Part shown: piece after piece, positions 9,175 to 18,507 of the stretch
Layout: each line of letters starts with the position of its first letter
Numbering within the stretch: the first letter of the stretch is position 1
NCBI RefSeq assembly: GCF_026127265.1
Contig: NZ_WWFG01000005.1
Span: 124,001 to 188,000 of the forward strand
Origin: Nostoc sp. KVJ3
GTDB taxonomy: Bacteria > Cyanobacteriota > Cyanobacteriia > Cyanobacteriales > Nostocaceae
Reading direction: 5' to 3'
Length of the DNA: 64,000 bases
Made by a program: the position numbers and the translations under genes
Notes under the pieces: generated by a model
The model's input: only the letters and a program-made list of their open reading frames with translations
What the model was told of the DNA's origin: nothing
Database searches by the model: none

Positions 9175-10359
9175 ATGTCTCTTGTGCAGAATCCGGCAAT
9201 CGTATATATTTCGCCTGCGGAGTTGGTTGTTCATCCGAAGCTGATAGAAATATATGGTGAGAATGAGGATCGTCCGGCTTTAGAAAAAAGTATCTCGGAA
9301 AAAGGGATTCTTGAATCTTTGAAGGTATCTGCACGTACTGGTGTGAATGTGGTATTGGCAGGTAAGTGTCGTTTGCAGATAGCTCGCAAGCTCTTAATTT
9401 CCTCTGTGAAAGTTGAATTTGTTGAGTCTAACTCGCCTGAAGAAGATTTGAAACTAGTGCTTGACTTTAATCTCCATCGCGAAGGCGGGAAGACTCATTA
9501 CCAGAAATTTCACGAGGGGCAGTACTGGGAGAGCGTACTTCGTCCACAAGCGAAAGAAAGACAAAGGGAGAGTGCTCGTCGTTTGAATGAATCGAAGTGT
9601 TCAAATTTGAATCATTCGATAAATGAGAATAAGTCTCAATTAAAGAAGGGTAAACCCGTGATTCGGGAGGTTTCGGAGAATCTAAATATAAGCGTTGGTA
9701 GTTATCACAAGGGCAAGAAAGTTTTTGAATTAATTTCTCAATTACGAGAAATGGAAAAATTTAAGGCAGTTGTTGCACTGGAGATGGAATTTAACCGGAG
9801 TATTGATGCAGCGTACAAGTTTGTTTGCAATCAAGATATCTGTTACCAGGTGATAGACCTTCTGGAGGCAGATGAGATAGGTAGTATAGGCGATGGTATT
9901 GCTTGGATGCTGAATGGCGAGCGCAATCCGTTTCGACGTTTCCAGCTTGACCAAGTATATCAATTCAAAAAGAGACTGCGGCCCGAATTGGAAATTGTGG
10001 GACGGGTTATTGATATAACTAATGAGTTTGTTGTGTTTGGATTGAGGAATTTAGGGAATATGAGCCTAGAAATTGTGAATCTACGTCCGCGACAAATTGA
10101 TGCAGAATTGCAGGATGAACCATCTGCATCACAGAGGAAGAGAATATTTCACTTAATGCAAAAGTTTAGTGATGTTTTCCCAGTTCAAGTGTCTTTGGCG
10201 GAGTTGTTGAAACTTCCCAATTTAACTGATAAAGAGGAGGTTTTATTGCGGATGTATGAGTCTGACGTATTTGAAAAAACTTGGGAAGATTATAAGACCC
10301 AAATGAAAGCAATGGAAGTATCTACAAATAGAAAAAAGGATAAGATTTGTGCTGCATAG
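9175..10359 (+). CDS. ParB/Spo0J N-terminal domain protein (plasmid partition-like)
   Basis: 394 residues. The N-terminal part reads ISPAELVVHPKLIEIYGENEDRPALEKSISEKGILESLKVS...VLAGKCRLQIARKL, the ParB/Sulfiredoxin-like nucleotidase fold in which ParB proteins bind and hydrolyse CTP. A central region REVSENLNISVGSYHKGKKVFEL looks like an HTH that would contact DNA. The C-terminus has no recognised domain. ATG at 9175 is preferred over GTG at 9157 because CGGAG lies 9-13 bases upstream. No ParA ATPase gene is adjacent. The gene may serve in partition or as a ParB-like regulator of the neighbouring replication-type gene. Confidence 0.75.
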   Translation: MSLVQNPAIVYISPAELVVHPKLIEIYGENEDRPALEKSISEKGILESLKVSARTGVNVVLAGKCRLQIARKLLISSVKVEFVESNSPEEDLKLVLDFNLHREGGKTHYQKFHEGQYWESVLRPQAKERQRESARRLNESKCSNLNHSINENKSQLKKGKPVIREVSENLNISVGSYHKGKKVFELISQLREMEKFKAVVALEMEFNRSIDAAYKFVCNQDICYQVIDLLEADEIGSIGDGIAWMLNGERNPFRRFQLDQVYQFKKRLRPELEIVGRVIDITNEFVVFGLRNLGNMSLEIVNLRPRQIDAELQDEPSASQRKRIFHLMQKFSDVFPVQVSLAELLKLPNLTDKEEVLLRMYESDVFEKTWEDYKTQMKAMEVSTNRKKDKICAA

Positions 10360-10919
10360 TTAGCTGTGGGCTGCTAATTTAGTAGAGAATTTGTCCCACA
10401 ATTTAACATTACTTACTAGATTAGCATCTCAATACTAATTGCAATACGAGTTCACTATTGTGGGTGCTGAACTCGTATCAAGATATTTGACTGTTTTTTG
10501 TTTTTAAACTCGGTGGTGGAGTATGAGTAATTTCATCTTCACCAGTTGTACTAATAAGAGCCAATGTGGAGTGACGCTTGTGAGTGTTACTAGCTTTGCA
10601 TTGTTATCCCAAAACTAAGAATGTCGATTTAGTGACAACTTCGCTCGAACTGCCTCATTTAAATAATAACCAAAAAAAAAGTTGGGTAGTCGCATTGTTG
10701 TTGGTGAAGCGTGTTGGACTAAATCTTAGCCTAAGCCTACGTATGTCTAAGCCTAAACAAGTATAAACCTTTGTTTGCTTTCAACCACGAGACGATTACC
10801 AGTCGCCTCCAACAAGCGGATAACCAACCGCTTAAACATAAAAATTTCAAATTTAGGCTAACACATTTTGACCAACAGCGAGACTACCTGATGCACAAAA
10901 ATCATCAGGACAGTCATTC
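10360..10919. other. 560-bp intergenic region before the primase-like gene; hairpin at 10444
   Basis: Only short unsupported ORFs are present. An 11-bp inverted repeat ATACGAGTTCA / TGAACTCGTAT (10444-10478) could end transcription of the ParB-like gene, although the T-run begins only about 15 bases later. Two near-copies of CTAAGCCTA lie at about 10730-10760. Lying between a partition-type and a replication-type gene, it is a candidate site for an origin, but no iteron array is visible. Confidence 0.4.
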
Positions 10920-13145
10920 ATGTACCAAGAAAGTTTCTCTTCAGATGTCGATAACAAGCCCCAATTAAGCTTTTCACAGCCTTCAAAAAAGAAAATCAAA
11001 CCCCACCTGCCCGCAGAATCCGTGGGCAAACGCTACGTAGAGCGCTTTTGGCATCCATTTGGGGCGATAGTTGCACCTTCTACTAAAGAAGGTGCAAAAC
11101 CAGCATGGCGCACTATTGATTATTATCTCCAACCCTCCCAACTGTGGAACCTGCACCAAGACAAGTCGAAACTAGTAGGTCTGCGCTTTAACGACACAAC
11201 TCGTTACGCCACAATCGATTTAGACTTAGAAGGCGACTACCATAACATTGAATCCATAAATCGCATCAAAGCGGTGCTAGAGGACATCGGCATAGTCGAT
11301 ATCATCATCCTCCAGTCCAGTTTTAGTGGTGGATATCACCTGATCCTAACCTTTGCTTCCTCCCTGCCCACCTTTCCTCTAGCCTGCGCCCTAGAGATTA
11401 CCTTGAGGAATGCAGGTTTTATCCTGCGCCAAGGACACCTAGAAATCTTCCCCAATACCAAACCATATAGTGCCAAACAAATAACCAACTACAAAGCCAT
11501 CCGTTGCCCCATGCAACCGGGTAGCGGGTCATTTTTACTTAATGACGACTTACAACCAATTAGTGACTCAGTTTCTATCTTCCTCGATTATTGCGATCGC
11601 GCGGCAAGTCGGCAAGATTTAACTAAATTAAAACGGGTAGCGAACAAAGCCAAAAAACAAATTTCACGGGAGAGATATCGCAAGCAAGAATCTGCTGACG
11701 TTGTACAGTGGCGTGCCAACTGGGAAGAAATCATCAGCACAGGCTGGACAGGAAAAGGACAAACAAACACCCTCCTACAAATCTTCGTAGGGTACGGAAT
11801 CGTCTTTTTAGACTTAGAGAGTGATAAATTAGTCGAATTTTGCCTTACTACCGCAATTAACGCCCCAGGCTACAGCCAATATTGCCGACACCAACACGAA
11901 ATCGAAGCGAGAGTGCGGCATTGGGTAGAATCCACAATTCGCAATAAATGGTACAGCGCCTACATTAGTTATCCCGAAAGGTTGTTGGGTACATTCGCCA
12001 ACACATTTGCAGAAGCCATAGCAGGCATTAAGAGCATTGATAAACCCAAAGACAACGTAATCCCATTTGACCGTCGTAAGCAACAGAACTGGGAACGCAG
12101 CCAAAAAGCTCAACAACGTATCCAGTTAGTGGTAAGGGCAATAGAGTGGGATAGAGGCTTACCAGCAGGGCCTACTGAACGAGGAAAAGCGATACGTGCT
12201 GAGTACAAGCGCCGCTTTCACAAAACTATCTCACAAGAGACACTACAAAAGCACTTGCATTTATGGCATCCTACACGCTACATCTTAGATCCTTGGGCAG
12301 AAAATAGCTCAAACTCTTATCAATCAAGCAATGACGTGCAATTTAATAGTTTTCAAAACTCATTTGTAAAACAGAGTGCTAAAAACCCTTACCAAAAGCA
12401 AAGTGACGGTCATTTTTACTATATGAAGGTTTTTTGTAAATGCTTACCTCCTGCTGCCGATGCCCCTACAGGGCAGTTGGCAGCCGCAAGTTTTGAAGAA
12501 GTTGCTGAGTCTCAAGGAGAATTTTTTGTACCACAGGTACAAGATGAATCTGAAGAAATTAATATTAATTCCGAAGAATTGAATTTATTGCAACCAAAGA
12601 ATCTGTCTTTAACTTCAGGTGTCAATAATTCTGATAATTCATTAGTTTCTTCAAATATTATACAACTGGCTGAAAATCTTAATGAAAGTACTTTAGATAA
12701 GAATTTTAAATACCTTTCTAACCCTAGCACGGTTGAAAATTACAATAATAAAAACTTATTAATCAATTCTGTCAGTATTCCACCTACTGCACCTACACCT
12801 GCAATTGTGCTGCCTGAAGCGTCACAAAAAGCCGAAGTTAGCGAGCAAAGTACATCTTCAGGCGATTCAGCAACAACTCTCGCTTTGTCAGAATTGAAGA
12901 ATCTGACTAAGTTGCGACTCCAAGCAGCATCCCACGCCAAACGTGTAGCTAGAGAGTACTGCCTAATTGCGCGATGCTTAATTGGGGGCAAAGAACGCGA
13001 AAGACTGGAGCAGAGTGCCAAAATGCAATTTTATCTCGATTCAGGTAACAAAACTCTAATTGCAGAAGCTAACGAGTGGGCAGCTGCCAATCCTGGGTGT
13101 CTACCGTTTTCGTTGGAGTTGGCGTTTCAAGAAGGTGAGACGTGA
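10920..13145 (+). CDS. primase-like (AEP-type) plasmid replication protein, 741 aa
   Basis: The N-terminal half contains ATIDLDLEGDYHNI at about residue 96, a DxD metal-binding motif, and SSFSGGYHLILTF at about 133, an SxH motif. This is the arrangement of archaeo-eukaryotic primase/PrimPol folds used by plasmids and phages for replication initiation. A helical middle region (GKGQTNTLLQIFVGYG, about 280) and a domain RGKAIRAEYKRRFHKTISQETLQKHLHLW (about 420) follow. A low-complexity Asn/Ser-rich linker leads to a basic C-terminal helix region. No helicase Walker motif was seen. Family membership rests on motifs read by eye. Confidence 0.6.
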   Translation: MYQESFSSDVDNKPQLSFSQPSKKKIKPHLPAESVGKRYVERFWHPFGAIVAPSTKEGAKPAWRTIDYYLQPSQLWNLHQDKSKLVGLRFNDTTRYATIDLDLEGDYHNIESINRIKAVLEDIGIVDIIILQSSFSGGYHLILTFASSLPTFPLACALEITLRNAGFILRQGHLEIFPNTKPYSAKQITNYKAIRCPMQPGSGSFLLNDDLQPISDSVSIFLDYCDRAASRQDLTKLKRVANKAKKQISRERYRKQESADVVQWRANWEEIISTGWTGKGQTNTLLQIFVGYGIVFLDLESDKLVEFCLTTAINAPGYSQYCRHQHEIEARVRHWVESTIRNKWYSAYISYPERLLGTFANTFAEAIAGIKSIDKPKDNVIPFDRRKQQNWERSQKAQQRIQLVVRAIEWDRGLPAGPTERGKAIRAEYKRRFHKTISQETLQKHLHLWHPTRYILDPWAENSSNSYQSSNDVQFNSFQNSFVKQSAKNPYQKQSDGHFYYMKVFCKCLPPAADAPTGQLAAASFEEVAESQGEFFVPQVQDESEEININSEELNLLQPKNLSLTSGVNNSDNSLVSSNIIQLAENLNESTLDKNFKYLSNPSTVENYNNKNLLINSVSIPPTAPTPAIVLPEASQKAEVSEQSTSSGDSATTLALSELKNLTKLRLQAASHAKRVAREYCLIARCLIGGKERERLEQSAKMQFYLDSGNKTLIAEANEWAAANPGCLPFSLELAFQEGET

Positions 13146-13199
13146 TGGCTGAATGGCATACATTCCATTCCTGTTCCAATGCTACTCACGGGCGTAGCT

Positions 13200-14380
13200 G
13201 GGGTACAGCCGGGATACGTGCAAGTGCGATTCGTTTTGGAGAAACCCAGTTTTTTCTGGGGGGATTCCAGGCTTTAGTAGAGTAACCCTTCTGGGCTGAG
13301 TCCGCACTTTAATCCTCTACTGATGACAACTTGATATCCATGTAAGTGAGGTGACAACTGAGAAACCAATTCTTACTGCCCTGGTGCGGGGTTAAAAGCA
13401 CATAAACTACCAATGATGGTAGCCCCTACGGAGAAGACTGACTATCTCTCTTCGTAAAGCGGGGATGAAAGCGGTTAATGGTGGTAATTGCTGAAAGCAC
13501 CAACTGCAAGCAAGAATCTATGAGGAGAGTAAACGAAGTGTCGTTGAGCCATCGTCAAATCTCGCCAAGGAATATAAGCTTGTGTTTCGGACACACCTTG
13601 GGTTGGAAATAACCGACAAGGGGTTTGGACTGCCAGTATCTTGCGACCGAGGCAGCGTACCTCCTTGACCCCCGGTGGATAGACACCCTCTAAAGATTCA
13701 AAACAATGGATATCAGGAACGAAATAACCCGAATTATAGTTCCTACAGCGGTCGATAGGTAGGTAGGCAGTCAAGCTAATAGCTGTATTTGGGAGGGATG
13801 GGTTAAGAAGCAAATGCCTAGACCGAAGTAACGGTCAAAGCCTGAAAAGGGATGGAGTAATGTCCGGGATAAGCAGACGTAACCCGCAATGTGTCTGGAT
13901 ATAGGGGTGTAAATAGCAGTGAATATGCCTAAATCAGATTCAATATTGGATACTGAGGGATGGAAGACTATTGACTGGCGACAAGCCGAGCGATATGTCT
14001 TTAAATTGCAAAAACGCATTTATGCCGCTTCACGTTGTGGTGATATTCAACGAGTTCGCAAACTCCAGAAAACCTTAATGAGGTCTTGGTCGAATCGGGT
14101 ATTAGCGGTAAGACGGGTAACACAAGATAATCAGGGGAAAAAGACCGCAGGAGTGGATGGTATTAAATCATTATCCCCAGCAGCGCGTTTTGAACTGGCA
14201 AAAGGTCTATTCGTTAACGGTAAATCCAAACCTACACGTAGAATATGGATACCAAAACCAGGAAAAACCGAACTTAGACCACTCTCGATACCCACTATTT
14301 TTGACCGTGCCCTACAAGCGGTAGTAAAAGCTACCCTTGAGCCAGAATGGGAGGCTCGTTTTGAGCCATCAACCTGGGGT
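13200..14380 (+). mobile_element. group II intron 5' half (copy 2), truncated inside its ORF
   Basis: The ribozyme 5' end GTGCGATTCG is at 13224; 13200-13742 is identical by eye to 2348-2890. It continues through typical domain II-IV sequence into a reverse transcriptase ORF. Homology ends near 14380, and domains V and VI are missing, so it cannot splice by itself. The upstream 24 shared bases may be the homing target. It lies 54 bases after the primase-like gene. Confidence 0.75.
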
Positions 14381-14422
14381 AAATATAAGACACTGTTGGC
14401 GAAATATTGCTTAACATTGTAA
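13925..14422 (+). pseudogene. ltrA: group II intron reverse transcriptase, N-terminal fragment
   Basis: The start MPKSDSILDTEGWKTIDW, then FKLQKRIYAASRCGDIQRVRKLQKTL, NQGKKTAGVDG and RRIWIPKPGKTELRPLSIPTIFDRALQ, are hallmark RT-0 to RT-2 regions of bacterial group II intron proteins. The fragment is about 150 residues against roughly 560-600 for the family. After FEPSTWG the sequence turns into unrelated KYKTLLAKYCLTL and stops. The catalytic YADD motif, maturase and endonuclease domains are lost. Confidence 0.9.
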
Positions 14423-14475
14423 AGATGAAAAAATCAACCATTTTGGAGATTTGGAGAAATTTGGGTTTGAGTCGG

Positions 14476-14973
14476 TCAAATAAAGCTTTCAGCCAGGAGT
14501 TTAAGTTCTGCAATGAATTGATTGAGCGCTTTTTGGGCTGTTTTATATCCTGAAGCTTGTCGCCCCAGCTTTAGTTCAAATAAAATGCGATCGCGTATCG
14601 CTTCAAAATCTACAACGTCATGCACAAAATTAATGGCTGACCGTTCCTTAAGCTCTAAATTTTCTTTTTGAAGATTCTGTACTTGGTTTCGGAGCCTCGG
14701 AATCTCCAGATCGTACCGTGTAATACTCGGTAATGGTTGAGAAAAATTCTGTGTGTTAGAAGTAGAAATATTTGAGTTCTCCCGTGTAATACATGGAGTC
14801 AGGTTGCTTCTAACTATTTCCTCTAGATAGTCAGCCCTGGTTAATCCCAAGCATTCAGAGGCGATACCTAACGCCTTCCAGGTATCATCTGTTAGTCGTA
14901 AAGAACGCACCTCGCGGTAGTCCGAGCTTTTAATCGCAAACTTCCCCTGAATATCCCTTTTCATCTTTTTCAT
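14476..14973 (-). CDS. small plasmid DNA-binding protein, RHH-like, with coiled coil
   Basis: About 162-165 residues (MKRDIQGKF at 14964 is an alternative start). The N-terminal DYREVRSLRLTDDTWKALGIASECLGLTRADYLEEIVRSN has a beta strand followed by two helices, as in ribbon-helix-helix DNA-binding proteins. The middle is variable and the C-terminal half, LEIPRLRNQVQNLQKENLELKER, predicts a coiled coil for oligomerisation. Two palindromic sites lie upstream and two lie inside the coding region, where they encode CITRE and SITRY. A remnant paralogue is at 2216. It is probably a transcriptional repressor or plasmid-control protein. Confidence 0.65.
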   Translation of the reverse strand: MKKMKRDIQGKFAIKSSDYREVRSLRLTDDTWKALGIASECLGLTRADYLEEIVRSNLTPCITRENSNISTSNTQNFSQPLPSITRYDLEIPRLRNQVQNLQKENLELKERSAINFVHDVVDFEAIRDRILFELKLGRQASGYKTAQKALNQFIAELKLLAESFI

Positions 14974-14984
14974 AGGATCTGCCT

Positions 14985-15047
14985 ACCATGTATTACACGG
15001 TAATTTTAAAAATCTTTTCAGGAGTTGTCAACTGTGTATTACATGGT
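14985..15047. promoter_or_regulatory. pair of 17-bp near-palindromes upstream of the RHH-like gene
   Basis: ACCATGTATTACACGGT (14985-15001) and ACTGTGTATTACATGGT (15031-15047) are imperfect palindromes 46 bases apart, just before the start of the minus-strand gene at 14973. Two further copies are inside the gene (14715-14731 and 14781-14797). Position and symmetry suggest an autoregulatory operator. Confidence 0.55.
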
Positions 15048-15068
15048 ATAGTTGCTTTGGCTTATTCT

Positions 15069-16092
15069 TTAATCACCTTGGGGTTGCAATTGTTTGAAAC
15101 GAGATGAGCGAGTTTTAGCAAGAGGTATGCCCGCCAGCCAAGCATCCAACCGTACTAAATTAAGGGCACAAGCAATGAAAACCTGCATCAAATGAGTTTT
15201 CTTTAAGCCAATGTAGCGAGATTGACGTAGTGCAGAACGTCGTATACCTTGCGAGTGTGTTGATTCAATACCTGCACGTTGGTTGTAAGTAGCTTTCCAT
15301 TCAGGTGTTTGTTGAGTTTGTCGTCGATTTTGGAGTGCTATATGTTGCACTTGTGGAAGAAAAGTCAACTCCCGTGGTTCGGTTTTTGACTTAGTGCAAG
15401 ATGAACGAACTGGACAAGTTCTGCATGTTACACCACTAAACCTCACACGAATAACAGGCTTTCCACTAACGTCTTGTCCTAGTAACCATTTAGTACTTTG
15501 GTGTCCTTGGGGACAGGTAACTTTCTCGTTATCCCAGTCTATTTGAAAGTTAGAGCTATCAAATCCTTGTTGAGCTTTTGTTTGCCAACTAGGATCTGAC
15601 CGCACCGGACCAATAATTTCAATATTATACTGAGTCTTACTATTTACTAAATTTTCCGCTGTGGGATATCCAGCATCCAGTAGATGCTCGTCTGGTAGTA
15701 AATCTTTTTCTTCAAGTCTTGAGTGGATTGGTTCTACTGCTTGCTCGTCGGTAATGGTGGATAGGGTTGTGTGGACGTTGGTGATGAAACGGGGGCTATC
15801 TGAGTCGCAAATCTCGGTCATGTGTACTTTATAACCAACCCAATCGATGCTGCGTTTGCTACTGTAATGGGCTTCGACATCATGGGGTGAATGAATTGCA
15901 ATTGTAGATGGTGGCATATCTTTAACAGTACGCCATTTTACCCGGACATCTGGCTCTGGGGCATAAAATTGCTGTACCCATATTTGACGCAGGGTTTCTA
16001 CTCCTGGTATTTGTCTTAACCACTGTGGCGCAGTTGGATCATAGATTGCGTCTAACAGCGCCAAACCGTCTGCGCCAATTGTGCTACCTAGA
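15069..16092 (-). pseudogene. IS1182-family transposase, 5' end cut off
   Basis: The frame is open from the transposon border at 16092 (GSTIGADGLALLDAIYDPTAPQWLRQIPGVETLRQIW) to the stop at 15069, about 340 residues. The DDE part includes DWVGYKVHMTEICD, EHLLDAGYPTAENL and AGIESTHSQGIRRSALRQSRYIGL, with a Cys cluster CRTCPVRSSCTK, all typical of IS1182. The N-terminal third is missing and no matching piece lies beyond the mini-element, so the gene was truncated rather than simply interrupted. Confidence 0.85.
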
Positions 16093-16611
16093 TGTAGCGA
16101 CCTGCAATACTAATCGCTCAAACCTGCAATCAAGACATTTACAAACCAGGATTATCTGCAACTATAATTGTGCTTCAGCCAGGATTAAATGCAACTGAGC
16201 CAGGATTATTTGCAACCAACCTGCAATCATCGGTTTGAGCCAGGATTATTTGCAACTATAAAAGTAAAAAAAACGAACGGTTTCTTAACTGCGTTACCAG
16301 TAAGGCTTAGAGTTACTTTTACCGTTGGTTTTTAAGTAAAAAAACTCGGTAAATAATTCAAAGTTAACCTATCAAATTCTGAAATGAGTTTCTTGACCAA
16401 CTCCTGTCAAGGAGAGAAAACTCAGCCCTAGTAAGGTGTTGAGCTTATTTGCAATTAATCCTGGTCGAAACGGATGATTGCAGGCTGGTTGCATTTAATC
16501 CTGGCTCAGTTGCAAATAATCCTGGCTCAACTGAAATTATAGTTGCAAATAATCCTGGCTGAAAACAACGATGATTGCAGGTCGGGGGATTTATAATTGC
16601 AGGTCGCTACA
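16093..16611. mobile_element. 519-bp non-autonomous element with Tn7-like ends
   Basis: Begins TGTAGCGACCTGCAAT and ends with its inverse ATTGCAGGTCGCTACA. Each side carries an array of inward-facing sites of two related types, AACCTGCAATC and GAGCCAGGATTATTTGCAAC, about four to five per end. The interior (16270-16440) has no ORF. TGT...ACA termini with asymmetric arrays of 20-bp sites are typical of TnsB-mobilised elements. No 5-bp duplication is present (CTAGA left, TTTAT right), and the flanks belong to different genes, so the present location is a rearrangement junction. Confidence 0.6.
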
Positions 16612-18350
16612 TTTATCGTCCCCAAGGATAATACAACTGTCTTCAGGGCGAGTCGTAACAAAGGCTGTCTTGGCTGGAAAGTTTGAGCGAATTAACGGGT
16701 CTATCACGTTCTTATCAGGTCGCTGGGTGTACAACAGTACGTGAATCCCTGCACCACCAGCTTTTGCAAGCAACTTCATCAGCGCAGTCTCAATGCGATC
16801 GCAGTACTTATCATCAGAAAGTAGATCAAAACACTCGTCAATCAGACAAATCACTCGTGGCATGATGCAATCAGGTGCTAACCGTGAATTGTACTGTGCG
16901 ATCGTTTCAATACTACTGTGGCGCTCAAATTCCTGGTAACGCAATTCCATTTCTTCAACCAAGTAATCAAGCAAGTTGGCGGTAGACTCTGCATCACGCG
17001 CAACTGGGGCAACAAGATGGGGTAGCCCGTCAAATTTACCAAAGGTCACACGCTTGACATCCGAAAGTGCCAACCGAACAACCGAAAGGGGATATCGTCG
17101 CACCAAATACAAGATTGCTGCCTTCTCAAACTGCGACTTTCCACCCCGCGTCCGCCCACCACCCAAGATATGGGTTACATTGTCGCTATAAAGCTGAATT
17201 TCAACATAAGTGCCATCTACATCAACACCACCGGGGATCGATACCGAATGAATATCAGGTTCGCCGTCAAAAGTAAAATAATCGCGGAAATAAGCAAATT
17301 GTCTGTCTAACCGGGGTATGTCAAATACAACTCCCCCAGGCACAACACTTACCATTGGTGCAACTTTCAAGTTTAACTCTTCACCAAGCTGCTGCACTAA
17401 GTCATTGCCAATATCTTCTACTTTTTTATAACTTACACCTCGTCCTAATTTTACCTTAATGCGGTTGAATGTTGGCCCCGTTTTAGCTTCAACATATTTG
17501 GCATTAATACTAAATTCTTCTAAGGTATTAACTAATAGTTTTCCTGCCTGTCCCATAGTTAAATTTTGTGAAGTAGCAATCTCATTTGCACCACTATTTA
17601 TATCTAAATATTTAGGCTCTTTTAAAAGAATTGAACCATCACCTGTCAGTTTTAAATCTAATGGCTTACCTGTGGCACGCGCAACAAGCACTGCCGTTCG
17701 GCAGCAATATTTTTTAATGAAGTTATCTCTAGATTTATTAGCTAAATCAGTAAAATAACTAGTTTCTTTATTGCTCAAAAATAAATTATAAAGATTCTCC
17801 TGAACTACTTTATAACCAATCTGCTTGAGATAAATATTTTTGATTGATTGAATGTATTCAAATAAAGATTCAATGGGTGAGCTACTAAGTATGTCAATCA
17901 TTTTTTGATATATGTTATTTTGCTCCCACTGCGATGGAAACCGATTAACATGAATATACTCAAGTGCATAACGTACAAATTCGTACTGATTTAAAGTACA
18001 GTGTTCTGCACATATTGATAATATTTCTTCATCGTTTGTACCTGCAATTACTGATTCGTATATTAACTGAAATAAAAATTCTAAATTAAATTCTATAACC
18101 GGACGTGATAATTTTGCTCTAAAGTCAATCTGCTTTAAAACAGTTTCAGCATAAGAAACCATTACATCAGGTAAAGCTTCCCGTATATTATCTACTGGAG
18201 TTTAGACTAAAAGCGATATGAGAGAACGCAAATCAAAAGGAATTAGAGGTTAAAAATATTATCTTGTCAGCCTTAAAGCATCCTGACCTTTAACAATTAT
18301 TGTGTAGTATACCTGCTCAGAAAATAATACAATAATGATAATCATGAAAA

Positions 18351-18391
18351 GGGTGGGAGAGAAACGAGCGACGCTCGTTTCTCTCCCACCC
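18351..18391. repeat. perfect 20-bp-arm hairpin flanked by GATAATCAT-type arms
   Basis: The arms GGGTGGGAGAGAAACGAGCG and the exact inverse are separated by one base. Outside lie AATGATAATCAT (18332) and GATTATCATTATCAT (18401). The core ACGAGCGACGCTCGT is shared with another hairpin at 62802-62842 whose outer stem is different. It lies in the IS leader upstream of the transposase. Confidence 0.75.
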
Positions 18392-18507
18392 CCCTTATTC
18401 GATTATCATTATCATATAATAAGCAAGAAGAAAAGGGGTGTCTGATTGAATACAGGCCCCCTTTTGGCAGAAGCTGAGAAACGAACTACCATTACTCAGA
18501 TGCCAAG

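Noticed and set aside
10584..10968. Two short plus-strand ORFs before the primase-like gene
   Set aside because: No ribosome-binding sites or recognisable sequence, and the second overlaps the start of the large gene in another frame.
16270..16440. Possible CRISPR array or tracrRNA inside the 519-bp Tn7-like element, as in CRISPR-associated transposons
   Set aside because: No direct repeats of CRISPR length with spacers and no Cas gene; only transposase-type sites and AT-rich sequence are visible.
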